DNA of 64,000 bases from Edaphobacter sp. (GTDB taxonomy: Bacteria > Acidobacteriota > Terriglobia > Terriglobales > Acidobacteriaceae). Shown one piece after another: positions 1 to 7,439 of the stretch. Made by a program: the position numbers and the translations under genes. Below the pieces are notes generated by a model. That model made no database searches and was not told where the DNA came from. It worked only from the letters and a program-made list of their open reading frames with translations. Position 1 is the stretch's first letter. Each line of letters begins with the position of its first letter. The stretch covers positions 744,001-808,000 of the forward strand of contig NZ_JAPWKF010000007.1 of assembly GCF_028283685.1 (NCBI RefSeq), read 5' to 3'.

Positions 1-1
1 T

Positions 2-61
2 CGGGCCGTCGGCGAGATGCTCTTCACGGAGTTCACCGGCAAGGCGCCGGAGCACAAATAA
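2..61 (+). CDS. C-terminal end of an unidentified protein (cut by window edge)
   Basis: Only the last 19 codons and a TAA stop are inside the window. The tail reads as a charged peptide ending in KAPEHK. The family cannot be named from this fragment. It converges with the minus-strand gene that ends three bases later. The frame is inferred because it stays open to the window edge and the neighbouring gene leaves no other room. Confidence 0.45.
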   Translation, partial: RAVGEMLFTEFTGKAPEHK

Positions 62-64
62 AAG

Positions 65-487
65 TTACTTGCGACCCTTGACGCGGTCGTAGTTGTACAC
101 ATCGCTGGTCGTTCCCAGCGACTCGTTGTACAGGTTGATCCCGCCGATCGCCAGCTTCAGCTCCTCGGTAAACTCGTGCAGCGAACGCAGATGATCCGCG
201 GTCGCCGGAATCTCGAGCTTCGCCGTCTTGAAGAACTTCTGGTAGCCCCGGTCGAGCAGGCGCGCAATCTCGCCGTTCAGCAGAACTCCCGGACGAGCGA
301 GGATCTCCGTCGTCCCGTTGGGGGCCGCCGCGATCTCCGCCGCACAGCCGTACTTGCGGACCTGGAAGGCATTTGGAGTGCGCTTTGCACCGTCCTGCGC
401 CGGTGCCACATCAAATTTCTGGCTCCCCAAAACGGAGAGGGCATCGTTGAAGCTGAGCTGCTTAGAGTTTTTCGCTAGAAGGGCCAT
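65..487 (-). CDS. Conserved hypothetical protein, 140 aa
   Basis: I do not recognise a named family. The protein is soluble, with no signal peptide or membrane segment, and starts MALLAKNSKQ. It has a basic middle and an alpha-helical C-terminal half rich in Leu and Glu. Codon use matches the neighbours and the frame is open over its full length, so it is probably real. It diverges from cysM, so 488-573 should hold promoters for both genes. No function is assigned. Confidence 0.6.
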   Translation of the reverse strand: MALLAKNSKQLSFNDALSVLGSQKFDVAPAQDGAKRTPNAFQVRKYGCAAEIAAAPNGTTEILARPGVLLNGEIARLLDRGYQKFFKTAKLEIPATADHLRSLHEFTEELKLAIGGINLYNESLGTTSDVYNYDRVKGRK

Positions 488-573
488 CGTTTAGACTCGT
501 ATTTAACTGTCGCATATTCGCATCAGACCATCAATGCAACATCGCGACGGGAGACAGGAACTTGCCAGGAAAC

Positions 574-1519
574 ATGCTGACCACCGTCAAACCACTCGGC
601 TCGACCATCCTTGATCGTATCGGCAATACGCCACTCGTGCGCCTCGACAATCTGGCCGATGGTCTCGACGGCATCCAGATCCTCGGCAAAGCCGAATGGA
701 ACAACCCCGGCGGCTCCATCAAGGACCGCGCCGCCTCGGCCATCGTGAGCGACGCCATCAAGCGCGGCCTCATCGGCAATGGCATGGGGCTGCTCGACGC
801 CACCAGCGGCAACACCGGCATCGCCTACGCCATGCTGGGCGCGGCGCTCCACTTCCCCGTCACCCTCTGCATGCCCTCCAACGTCTCGCCCGAGCGCAAG
901 AAGTATCTCTCGGCCTACGGCGCGGAGATCGTCTGGACCGATCCAGCGGACGGCTCCGACGGCGCCATCCGCAAGGCCCGCGAGCTGGCCGCCGCGCATC
1001 CCGACCGCTACTTCTACGCCGACCAGTACTCCAACGACGAGAACTGGCGCGCCCACTATCGCACCACCGCCAACGAGATCTGGGAGCAGACCGAGGGACA
1101 GATCACCCACTTCGTCGCCGGCCTCGGAACCTCCGGCACCTTCATGGGCACCACGCGCCGCCTCAAGGAGTTGAACCCGGCCGTCAAATGCATCTCCATG
1201 CAGCCCGACGCCGCCTTCAACGGCCTCGAAGGCCTCAAGCACATGGCCACCGCCATCGTGCCGAAGATCTACGACCCCGCCCTCGCCGATGCCAACATCG
1301 ACATGGACACCGAGGTCGCCTACCGCTACGCCCGCACCCTCGGCCGCAGGCACGGCATCCTCGTCGGCGTCTCCGCCGCTGCTGCTGTCGCCGCTGCCGT
1401 TCAGGTCGCAGAAACAGGAGGCAGCCGCCGGACGCGAGGCCGTCATCGTCACCATCCTCCCCGACTCATCCGAGAAGTACATGAGCGAGCACTTCTGGCA
1501 GGAGCAGGACGCTGAGTAA
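574..1519 (+). CDS. cysM: Cysteine synthase (CysM type), frameshifted near the C-terminus
   Basis: A PLP-dependent beta-replacement enzyme. The PLP lysine lies in NNPGGSIKDRAA (about residue 50), followed by the phosphate-binding loop TSGNTG (about 77-82) and a second loop GLGTSGT. The next genes encode a JAMM protease, a ubiquitin-like carrier and MoeZ, so this is probably the CysM form that uses a thiocarboxylated carrier protein instead of free sulfide, as described for Mycobacterium tuberculosis. The upstream frame runs to about 1410 and then gives an Arg/His-rich nonsense tail. The family-like ending (AAGREAVIVTILPD to EQDAE) lies in the next frame and stops at 1519. Removing one G at 1417/1418 restores one frame of about 314 codons. 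ATG at 574 is preferred over a TTG at 562. Confidence 0.85.
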
Positions 1520-1526
1520 TCCATCT

Positions 1527-1988
1527 ATGCTGCATATTTCCTATACCGACTACGAGGCCATGCGCGCCCACGGCGAGGAGACCTACCCGCACGAATGCTG
1601 CGGCGTGCTCCTCGGCAAATCCACGGAAGACGGCAACCACGTCCACCAGATCGTGCGCGCAGGCAACACCCGCACCGACTCCGCCCATAACCGCTACAAC
1701 ATCGCGCCCATCGAGCTGGTGAAGATCCAGCGGCAGGCCCGCGGCCTCGGCCTCGATATCGTCGGCTTCTACCACTCGCACCCGGATCACCCGGCGCAGT
1801 GGTCGCCCACCGACTTCGCCGAAGCCCACTGGTTCGGCTGCTCCTACATCATCACCGCCATCGCGCAGGGCAAGGCCGCCATTACCAATTCGTTCCTCCT
1901 CTCCGGCACCGGCGAAGAGGACAAGACGTTCGTCGATCAGGCTGTAGAGATCGACGTTGCATCAACTACCCCGAAAGGTCAGGCATGA
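1527..1988 (+). CDS. mec: JAMM/MPN+ metalloprotease, Mec-like CysO-cysteine peptidase
   Basis: A 153-aa single-domain JAMM protein. The zinc site is complete: Glu23 in PHECCGVLLG, then His83, His85, Ser93 and Asp96 in HSHPDHPAQWSPTD, which fits H-x-H-P-x6-S-x2-D exactly. In characterised relatives this hydrolase releases cysteine from the C-terminal Gly-Gly of CysO, or trims a C-terminal extension from a ubiquitin-like sulfur carrier (QbsD acting on QbsE). It starts 7 bases after cysM, and its stop overlaps the ATG of the carrier gene (ATGA), so the two are probably translationally coupled. Either role is possible here because the carrier has a tail beyond Gly-Gly. Confidence 0.88.
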   Translation: MLHISYTDYEAMRAHGEETYPHECCGVLLGKSTEDGNHVHQIVRAGNTRTDSAHNRYNIAPIELVKIQRQARGLGLDIVGFYHSHPDHPAQWSPTDFAEAHWFGCSYIITAIAQGKAAITNSFLLSGTGEEDKTFVDQAVEIDVASTTPKGQA

Positions 1989-2287
1989 ACATCCACATCC
2001 CAACCCCGCTCCGGTCATTTACCGGCGGAGCGGAGACGGTAGCCGTTCCCGGCGCGACCGTGGCCGAGGTCTTCACCAACCTCACCACCGAGTTCCCCGC
2101 GCTCAAGCAGCAACTCTTCAACGCCGAGGGCAAGCTCCGCTCCTTCGTCAACGTCTATCTCAACGACGAAGACCTCCGCTACCTCCCGTCCAAGGACGCC
2201 ACCGAAGTCGCCGCCACCGACGAACTCACCATCATCCCCTCCATCGCAGGCGGCTCCGCCTGTTGTAGCTGTTGTCCCCTCCTCTAG
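1985..2287 (+). CDS. cysO: Ubiquitin-like sulfur carrier (CysO/MoaD/ThiS family) with a Cys-rich tail
   Basis: A 100-aa beta-grasp protein. The region up to DELTIIPSIAGG is typical of MoaD/CysO carriers, whose C-terminal Gly-Gly is adenylated and thiocarboxylated by a MoeB/MoeZ enzyme. Here Gly89-Gly90 is followed by ten more residues, SACCSCCPLL, before TAG. The tail must be removed before Gly90 can be activated, and the JAMM protease directly upstream is the obvious candidate. No other frame at this site gives Gly-Gly followed by a stop, so the tail is not an obvious single-base artefact. The start overlaps the JAMM gene by 4 bases. Confidence 0.85.
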   Translation: MNIHIPTPLRSFTGGAETVAVPGATVAEVFTNLTTEFPALKQQLFNAEGKLRSFVNVYLNDEDLRYLPSKDATEVAATDELTIIPSIAGGSACCSCCPLL

Positions 2288-2316
2288 CTCCATCCCCTGC
2301 ACAACCGAACCCAGGT

Positions 2317-2333
2317 GTCATTCCGAGCGAAGC
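2317..2333 (+). repeat. Degenerate copy of a dispersed repeat
   Basis: The 17 bases GTCATTCCGAGCGAAGC match the left end of two longer copies at 4037 and 19619 with one or two changes. The remainder (2334-2400) does not match well and forms a weak hairpin (CCTTC/GAAGG). Taken as a decayed member of the family. Confidence 0.4.
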
Positions 2334-2409
2334 CTTCTTTAAGTGAAGGTGCCTTCAGTACGTTTTTGGTCTACACCTCTCCCTAGGATTAGGAAGAAAA
2401 ATATGCCAC

Positions 2410-2661
2410 ATGGGCTTTCATGAACAAGCCAAAGCCCGTGCACTGACAACAACCATGCTCAGCCATCATGTGCATTACAAGAGCTACCGAGCAGTCAATC
2501 TTCTTTATGGAAAGTTAGCCAAAGAAATTGGGGAATTTGAGACACCGAATCGTGTGCGGGGCAAGGACTTCTTTAGACCCGGGGATATAACTAATTCTGA
2601 ATGGATTTTGGTGATGCGCCCGGAGTTCGCAGAAGCCCTGAAGAGAGCTAAATGGCTTTGA
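2410..2661 (+). CDS. Small hypothetical protein, low-GC, inside the sulfur operon
   Basis: An 83-aa basic protein with no recognised family. It has no signal peptide or membrane segment, and its C-terminal half (GKDFFRPGDITN to KRAKWL) looks like folded sequence. Base composition is clearly lower in G+C than both neighbours, which hints at separate acquisition. The start is uncertain: the AGGAAG upstream is better spaced for an out-of-frame ATG at 2403, and an in-frame ATG also lies at 2455. It could be the remnant of a longer gene. Confidence 0.45.
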   Translation: MGFHEQAKARALTTTMLSHHVHYKSYRAVNLLYGKLAKEIGEFETPNRVRGKDFFRPGDITNSEWILVMRPEFAEALKRAKWL

Positions 2662-2728
2662 ACTGCCAATCTTGAGCCGTTCAATAGGCCAAAGCATCTA
2701 GAATTAAGTAAGTTCAACAAGGAAAGCC

Positions 2729-3950
2729 ATGCCAACAGCCATCGAAGAAACCGTAGAGCTTCCAAAGCTCACCAATGAAGAGATCGCCCGCTACTCCCGC
2801 CACCTCATCCTGCCCGAGGTCGGCATGGAGGGCCAGCGCAAGCTCAAGGCCGCGAAGGTACTCTGCGTGGGAACCGGTGGCCTCGGCGCGCCGCTCGCGC
2901 TCTACCTCACAGCAGCCGGCGTCGGCACCATCGGCCTCGTCGACTTCGACGTCGTCGACGAGTCCAACCTGCAGCGCCAGATCATCCACTCGCAGTCCAC
3001 CGTCGGCAAGCTCAAGGTCGACTCCGCCGAGGAGATGCTCAAGGGCCTCAACAAGAACGTCAACATCGTCAAGCACAACACGATGCTCACCTCGGCCAAC
3101 GCCCTTGAGATCTTCAGGGAGTACGACGTCATCGCCGACGGTACCGACAACTTCCAGACGCGCTACCTCGTCAACGACGCCTGCGTGCTCACCGGCAAGC
3201 CCAACGCCTACGGCAGCATCTTCCGCTTCGAAGGCCAGGCCTCCGTCTTCGCCACCGAGGACGGCCCCTGCTACCGCTGCCTCTACCCGGAGCCGCCGCC
3301 GCCCGGCCTCGTCCCCTCCTGCGCTGAGGGTGGCGTGCTCGGCATCCTCCCCGGCCTCGTCGGCGTCATCCAGGCCACCGAGGTCATCAAGCTCATCCTC
3401 GGCATCGGCGAGACCTCTCGTCGGCCGCCTCCTCATGGTCGACGCCCTCGGCATGGGCTTCCGCACCCTCAAGCTGCGCAAGAACCCCGACTGCCCCGCC
3501 TGCGGCACGCACGAGATCAAGGAGCTGATCGACTACGATCAGTTCTGCGGTATCGAAAAGCCCACCACCGTCGGCCCGCTCGAAGTCTCCAGCCACAAGG
3601 CTGTCGGCGACGCGGCCATCGTCGAGGGCATCCCGCAGATCTCCGTCGAGGAGCTCAAGAAAAAGATCGACGCCAAGGCGAACATCTTCGTCCTCGACGT
3701 CCGCGAGCCCCACGAGTACCCCATCGCCAACCTCGGCGCACCGCTGATCCCCGTAGGCTCCATCGAGAGCCGCGTCAGCGAGATCGCCGACCACAAGAAC
3801 GATGAGGTCATCGTCCACTGCCGCTCCGGCGCACGCAGCCAGAAGGCCGCCGTCGCGCTCAAGGCTGCAGGCTTCACCAACGTGTCGAACCTCACCGGCG
3901 GCATCCTCGCCTGGGCCGACAAGATCGACCCAACGATGGCAAAGTACTAA
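2729..3950 (+). CDS. moeZ: MoeZ/MoeB-like adenylyltransferase-sulfurtransferase with rhodanese domain, frameshifted
   Basis: Activates the Gly-Gly end of a ubiquitin-like carrier and transfers sulfur to it. The N-terminal ThiF/MoeB domain has the nucleotide-binding GTGGLGAPLALYL loop, the Arg finger region (ESNLQRQI), and zinc Cys pairs CYRC and CPAC. The C-terminal rhodanese domain has FVLDVREPHEYP and the active loop HCRSGARS. The first frame reads cleanly to IKLILGIGET and the second continues LVGRLLMVDALG. One extra T at about 3416 separates them, and removing it gives about 406 aa, normal for MoeZ. AAGGAAAG precedes the ATG. It is the last gene of the cysM-mec-cysO operon. Confidence 0.88.
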
Positions 3951-3977
3951 GCCGCCGCAAAACGTCGCTGCAACTGA

Positions 3978-4010
3978 GAAGGCCCGGACATTGTCCGGGC
4001 CTTCTGCTTT
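3978..4010 (+). terminator. Intrinsic terminator after moeZ
   Basis: A perfect 12-bp stem (3978-3989 with 3993-4004, core GGCCCGGA) with a 3-base loop, followed by TGCTTT. It lies 28 bases past the moeZ stop and ends the plus-strand operon. Confidence 0.8.
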
Positions 4011-4036
4011 CTATATTTCCAAGCCACTTTCAAGTG

Positions 4037-4080
4037 GTCATCCCGACCGAAGCGAAGCGCAGTGGAGGGACCTGCTTCTC
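4037..4080 (+). repeat. Dispersed intergenic repeat, copy 1
   Basis: The segment beginning GTCATCCCGACCGAAGCGAA and ending CTGCTTCTC closely matches 19619-19663. A short palindrome (CCACTT/AAGTGG, 4024-4037) precedes it. It is non-coding and sits between convergent genes; the rest of 3951-4165 shows only the terminator above. Confidence 0.65.
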
Positions 4081-4165
4081 ACCACACCGCATCCCGGCCA
4101 CAGCCTCGCTTTTTGCATTGTCTGTCCGAAGCAAGGCCCCAGCACATTCCGGCATTGCCACAAAC

Positions 4166-5416
4166 CTACCGCCGAGCCACCTTCAACACCTTCGCATCGC
4201 CATCGTTCTTCGCCGGCTTCAACTTAAGAATCCCCGCCACGAAGTCATACACATCCACATTGGGGAACGACTCCAGCTTCACGCCCTGTTTCACATCCGG
4301 CCCTTCCGCATAGAAGATCGCCTTCATCTGCGGCACCTGCGCAGGGTCGAAGCCGTGTCCGCCAACTCCCTTGATCAGCGGCGTCTTCGCATGAATCGTC
4401 GTCGGCTCCAACGCCAGCGGCTCAATCACCGGGTCACCTTCACGGCCGTTCTCATTGAACTCCAGCTTCCCCGGTACGTCCTTCAAACGGTAGACGGCGA
4501 TGCGCGGATCGTTCTTCCCCTTCAGCTCCGAGTAGATGCGTTCCTTCTCTTCCTCGGTCTTCGGATAGACTCTTTCGCCGACGTTTGGCGCACCCTTCAG
4601 GTCCACCATCGAATCGATAGCCAGCCAGTGCCGGTCATCGAACTTCACCATGCCGTGATCCGACACCACGATCAGGTCCACCGGAAGCCCCGTCGCCTTC
4701 AGCTTTGCCTCCAGCTCGCCCATCAGGCCATCGACATGGTGTACAGCATCTCGGCACTCCGTCGAGTCGGGCCCGAAGTCGTGTCCTGCATGATCCACAT
4801 TCGAGTAGTAAACCGTGATCAGGTGCGGCCGCTCCGACTCCGGCAGAGCCAGCCACTGCATCACCTGCGCCACTCGCTTCTCATCGTCGAAATTATCGTC
4901 AAACGGCACCCAGTAGCTCGGCCGCTTGCCTGCGATCTCAGCCTCGGATCCTACCCAGAACATCGATGCCGAACGCAGGCCCTGGCGCTCAGCCAGCGAC
5001 CACAGCGGAACCCCGCCATACCAGCTCCCATCATGGCTCGAGGCAGGATCCTTGTAGTAATACCGCGCATTGCCGCGCTTCGGATCGAGGAACTCGTTGT
5101 CCACGATCCCATGATGCTCGGGATAGAGTCCCGTCACAATCGTGTAGTGGTTCGGAAACGTCAGCGACGGAAAGCTGGGAATCATGCCCTCCGGTGCGCT
5201 CGCGCCCTCCTCCGCCATCTTCAGCAGGTGCGGCGCGCTCCACTTCGCTGCATAGTCCCAGCGAAAGCCGTCCAGCGACACCATCACCACGTAGTGCCTC
5301 TTCTGCGCCTTCTTCGAGTTCAGCGCATTCGGCTCATGATGCACCGGCGCGATATCCGCCGCCGACACATATCCCGTCAACAGTACGACCGTGCCTAACA
5401 ACTTCCAGAGCTTCAT
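4166..5416 (-). CDS. Secreted nucleotide pyrophosphatase/phosphodiesterase (NPP, alkaline phosphatase superfamily)
   Basis: A 416-aa protein with an N-terminal signal peptide (hydrophobic to about residue 19). Metal-binding Asp49 is in MVSLDGFR, the nucleophile Thr86 is in PSFPSLTFPNHY, and later ligands lie in YYSNVDHAGHDFGP and VVSDHGM. This layout matches ectonucleotide pyrophosphatase/phosphodiesterases, which cleave phosphodiester or pyrophosphate bonds of nucleotides or phospholipid head groups. The substrate cannot be read from the sequence. It acts in the periplasm or outside the cell. It is a single gene convergent with moeZ, with hom upstream on the same strand. Confidence 0.85.
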   Translation of the reverse strand: MKLWKLLGTVVLLTGYVSAADIAPVHHEPNALNSKKAQKRHYVVMVSLDGFRWDYAAKWSAPHLLKMAEEGASAPEGMIPSFPSLTFPNHYTIVTGLYPEHHGIVDNEFLDPKRGNARYYYKDPASSHDGSWYGGVPLWSLAERQGLRSASMFWVGSEAEIAGKRPSYWVPFDDNFDDEKRVAQVMQWLALPESERPHLITVYYSNVDHAGHDFGPDSTECRDAVHHVDGLMGELEAKLKATGLPVDLIVVSDHGMVKFDDRHWLAIDSMVDLKGAPNVGERVYPKTEEEKERIYSELKGKNDPRIAVYRLKDVPGKLEFNENGREGDPVIEPLALEPTTIHAKTPLIKGVGGHGFDPAQVPQMKAIFYAEGPDVKQGVKLESFPNVDVYDFVAGILKLKPAKNDGDAKVLKVARR

Positions 5417-5479
5417 CCATCTGCCCTTTATCTAGATAAACTGCGCCCGAAACCGCTCCACCGGGCGATGCAACGTCTG

Positions 5480-6787
5480 CTACTCCGCCGTATCGTCCGC
5501 AACCAGCATCTGCAGCGTCATCGGCTTCTCCAGCATGCAGTCCAGCTTGCCGATGGCATGCATCGCCTTCTCAATCGTCGAGGTCAGGCAAGGCTCCGTC
5601 GTCACCACGAACGGCAGCTTGTGCTTGGGATATCCCGGCTTCTGCAGCAGCGAATCGATGTTCGCCCCCACCTTCGCCAGCGCACCCGCAATCGAAGACA
5701 CTATGCCGGGCTTGTCGTCCACCACGAAGCGCAGATAGTGCGGCGCCATAAACTCGCCCGTCACCTGGCGCTTGCGCACCGGCAGTTCCACCGATTTCGC
5801 ACCCTGCGCTACGGCCAGCAGATCGGACACCACCGCCACCGCCGTCGGCTCGCCGCCCGCGCCGTGGCCCGAGAACACCACATCGCCGCCATACAAACCG
5901 CTCGTCACCACCATGTTCTGCGTACCGTGCGACCACGCCAGCGGCGAGTCCATCGGCACCAGCATCGGCGCCACCCGCGCATGCACCACCGTGCCCTCCA
6001 GCTGCGCCCGCGAGATCTGACGGATCGTGCAGTTCAGCTCCTTCGCATACATGAAGTCGACCGCCTCCACCGAGGAGATCGTCTGCGTCGCCACCTCATC
6101 CGGATTCAGGTCCGCATGCAGCGCAATGCGCGAAAGGATGCACAGCTTCGCGCGTGCATCGAAACCATCCACGTCCGCCGAAGGATTCGCCTCGGCATAA
6201 CCCAGCTGCTGCGCGTCCTTCAGAACCGTCGCATAGTCAGCGCCCGTCTCCATGCGGCTCAGAATGTAGTTGCAGGTGCCATTCACGATGCCGCTGATCC
6301 GCTGCATACGGTCGCCGCCAAGCCCCTGCTTCATGCCCGGAATCACCGGGACGCCACCGGCCACAGCCGCGTTGTAGACCAGCTGCACATTGTTCTGCGC
6401 TGCCAGCCTCTGCAGGCTGACGCCCTTGTACGCGATCAGCTGCTTGTTGGCCGTCACCACATGCTTGCCGGAGGTGATCGCCTTCTTCAGCCAGCCCTCC
6501 GTCGGGTTCAGGCCGCCCATCAGCTCGATCACGACATCGACGTTCGACTTCAGCACATCGTCGATGTTCTCCGTCCACTTCGCCGTTGCAGGAACGAACT
6601 TCGCCGCGGCAGACTCCTTCTTGCGCGCCACGCTGCGGTTATAAACGTGCGTCAGCTCAATGCCAGCGAACTTCGACTGCGCCAGCACCTTTGCCACCGA
6701 GCTGCCCACCGTGCCGAAGCCCAGCAGAGCTACCTTCACCACGCCATCGTTCTTCTTCGCCGCAACCTTCTTCGACTTCGTCGCCAT
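5480..6787 (-). CDS. hom: Homoserine dehydrogenase with C-terminal ACT domain
   Basis: Reduces aspartate semialdehyde to homoserine, the branch point to threonine and methionine. The N-terminal Rossmann motif GFGTVGSS is followed by the catalytic domain (VNGTCNYILSRME, YAEANPSADVDG), and a C-terminal ACT domain (DDKPGIVSSIAGALAKVGAN) probably senses threonine. The frame is open to 6841, but ATG at 6787 is chosen: it is preceded by GGGAG and gives MATKSKKVAAKK, while the extra upstream residues look spurious. 435 aa is normal for the family. The deaminase gene lies 16 bases upstream on the same strand, suggesting co-transcription. Confidence 0.93.
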   Translation of the reverse strand: MATKSKKVAAKKNDGVVKVALLGFGTVGSSVAKVLAQSKFAGIELTHVYNRSVARKKESAAAKFVPATAKWTENIDDVLKSNVDVVIELMGGLNPTEGWLKKAITSGKHVVTANKQLIAYKGVSLQRLAAQNNVQLVYNAAVAGGVPVIPGMKQGLGGDRMQRISGIVNGTCNYILSRMETGADYATVLKDAQQLGYAEANPSADVDGFDARAKLCILSRIALHADLNPDEVATQTISSVEAVDFMYAKELNCTIRQISRAQLEGTVVHARVAPMLVPMDSPLAWSHGTQNMVVTSGLYGGDVVFSGHGAGGEPTAVAVVSDLLAVAQGAKSVELPVRKRQVTGEFMAPHYLRFVVDDKPGIVSSIAGALAKVGANIDSLLQKPGYPKHKLPFVVTTEPCLTSTIEKAMHAIGKLDCMLEKPMTLQMLVADDTAE

Positions 6788-6803
6788 CGTCTCCCGTCCG
6801 TTC

Positions 6804-7277
6804 TCAGTAATCCACACGTTGCACAAAGCTGCGCCACACATCGAAGCTCTCTCTGCCTCGCTCTTTGAGAAGAGGCTCCGAGGGAATGCTTCTATCCCGC
6901 ATCGGTCGCGTCAGTTCGTCATACAGAAACGCATCGTCAAAACCCGCATCCGCCGCATCGGCGGCCGTGCCGCTGAAAAAAATGCCATCCATGCGCGCCC
7001 AGTAGATCGCCGCCAGGCACATCGGGCAGGGCTCGCAGCTCGTATAGATCACGCAGCCCTCAAGCGAAAAGCTCCCCAGATCTCTGCACGCATTCCGAAT
7101 CGCCACCACCTCGGCGTGCGCCGTCGGATCATTGCCCTTCGTCACGCAATTGGCTCCCGTCGCGATCACCGCGCCGTCACGCACAATCACCGCGCCAAAC
7201 GGCCCGCCGCTCCCCGAGGTCACATTCTCATTCGCAAGCTCGATCGCCTGCCGCATAAACTCAGGGTTGGCCTGCAT
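6804..7277 (-). CDS. guaD: Guanine deaminase / nucleoside deaminase
   Basis: A 157-aa zinc-dependent deaminase of the CMP/dCMP family. The zinc and proton-shuttle motifs are HAE (54-56, in TAHAEVVAI) and PCPMC (83-87, in TSCEPCPMCLAAIYWARM). The sequence around AAIYWARMDGIFF and the C-terminal extension fit the GuaD (guanine to xanthine) subgroup better than tRNA adenosine deaminase TadA. Starts at ATG 7277, preceded by GAGGGAG. It lies upstream of hom and diverges from the aldehyde dehydrogenase gene. Confidence 0.85.
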   Translation of the reverse strand: MQANPEFMRQAIELANENVTSGSGGPFGAVIVRDGAVIATGANCVTKGNDPTAHAEVVAIRNACRDLGSFSLEGCVIYTSCEPCPMCLAAIYWARMDGIFFSGTAADAADAGFDDAFLYDELTRPMRDRSIPSEPLLKERGRESFDVWRSFVQRVDY

Positions 7278-7439
7278 CCCGCTCCCTCGCCGTCCAGCCG
7301 CTTAAACCCCGCGCCTGCAGCCTGAAAGATTACAGCTCATTATTTCATACAGATAATCGGCCAACTCTCCTCTGCTCCGGCCTCTCTGCCTGCCCTCAGG
7401 GCAACGCAACTTTGCTAATCTGCTTCGTAGCAGACCAGC

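Noticed and set aside
1411..1425. Programmed +1 frameshifting in cysM as a firm claim
   Set aside because: AGGAGG is suggestive, but there is no stop codon in the zero frame at the site, and two unrelated genes in the window show similar single-base insertions. Kept only as a possibility.
523..1524. Long minus-strand open frame opposite cysM
   Set aside because: It is a shadow of cysM. Its product is Gly/Val/Asp-rich with no domain, while the plus strand encodes clear PLP-enzyme motifs.
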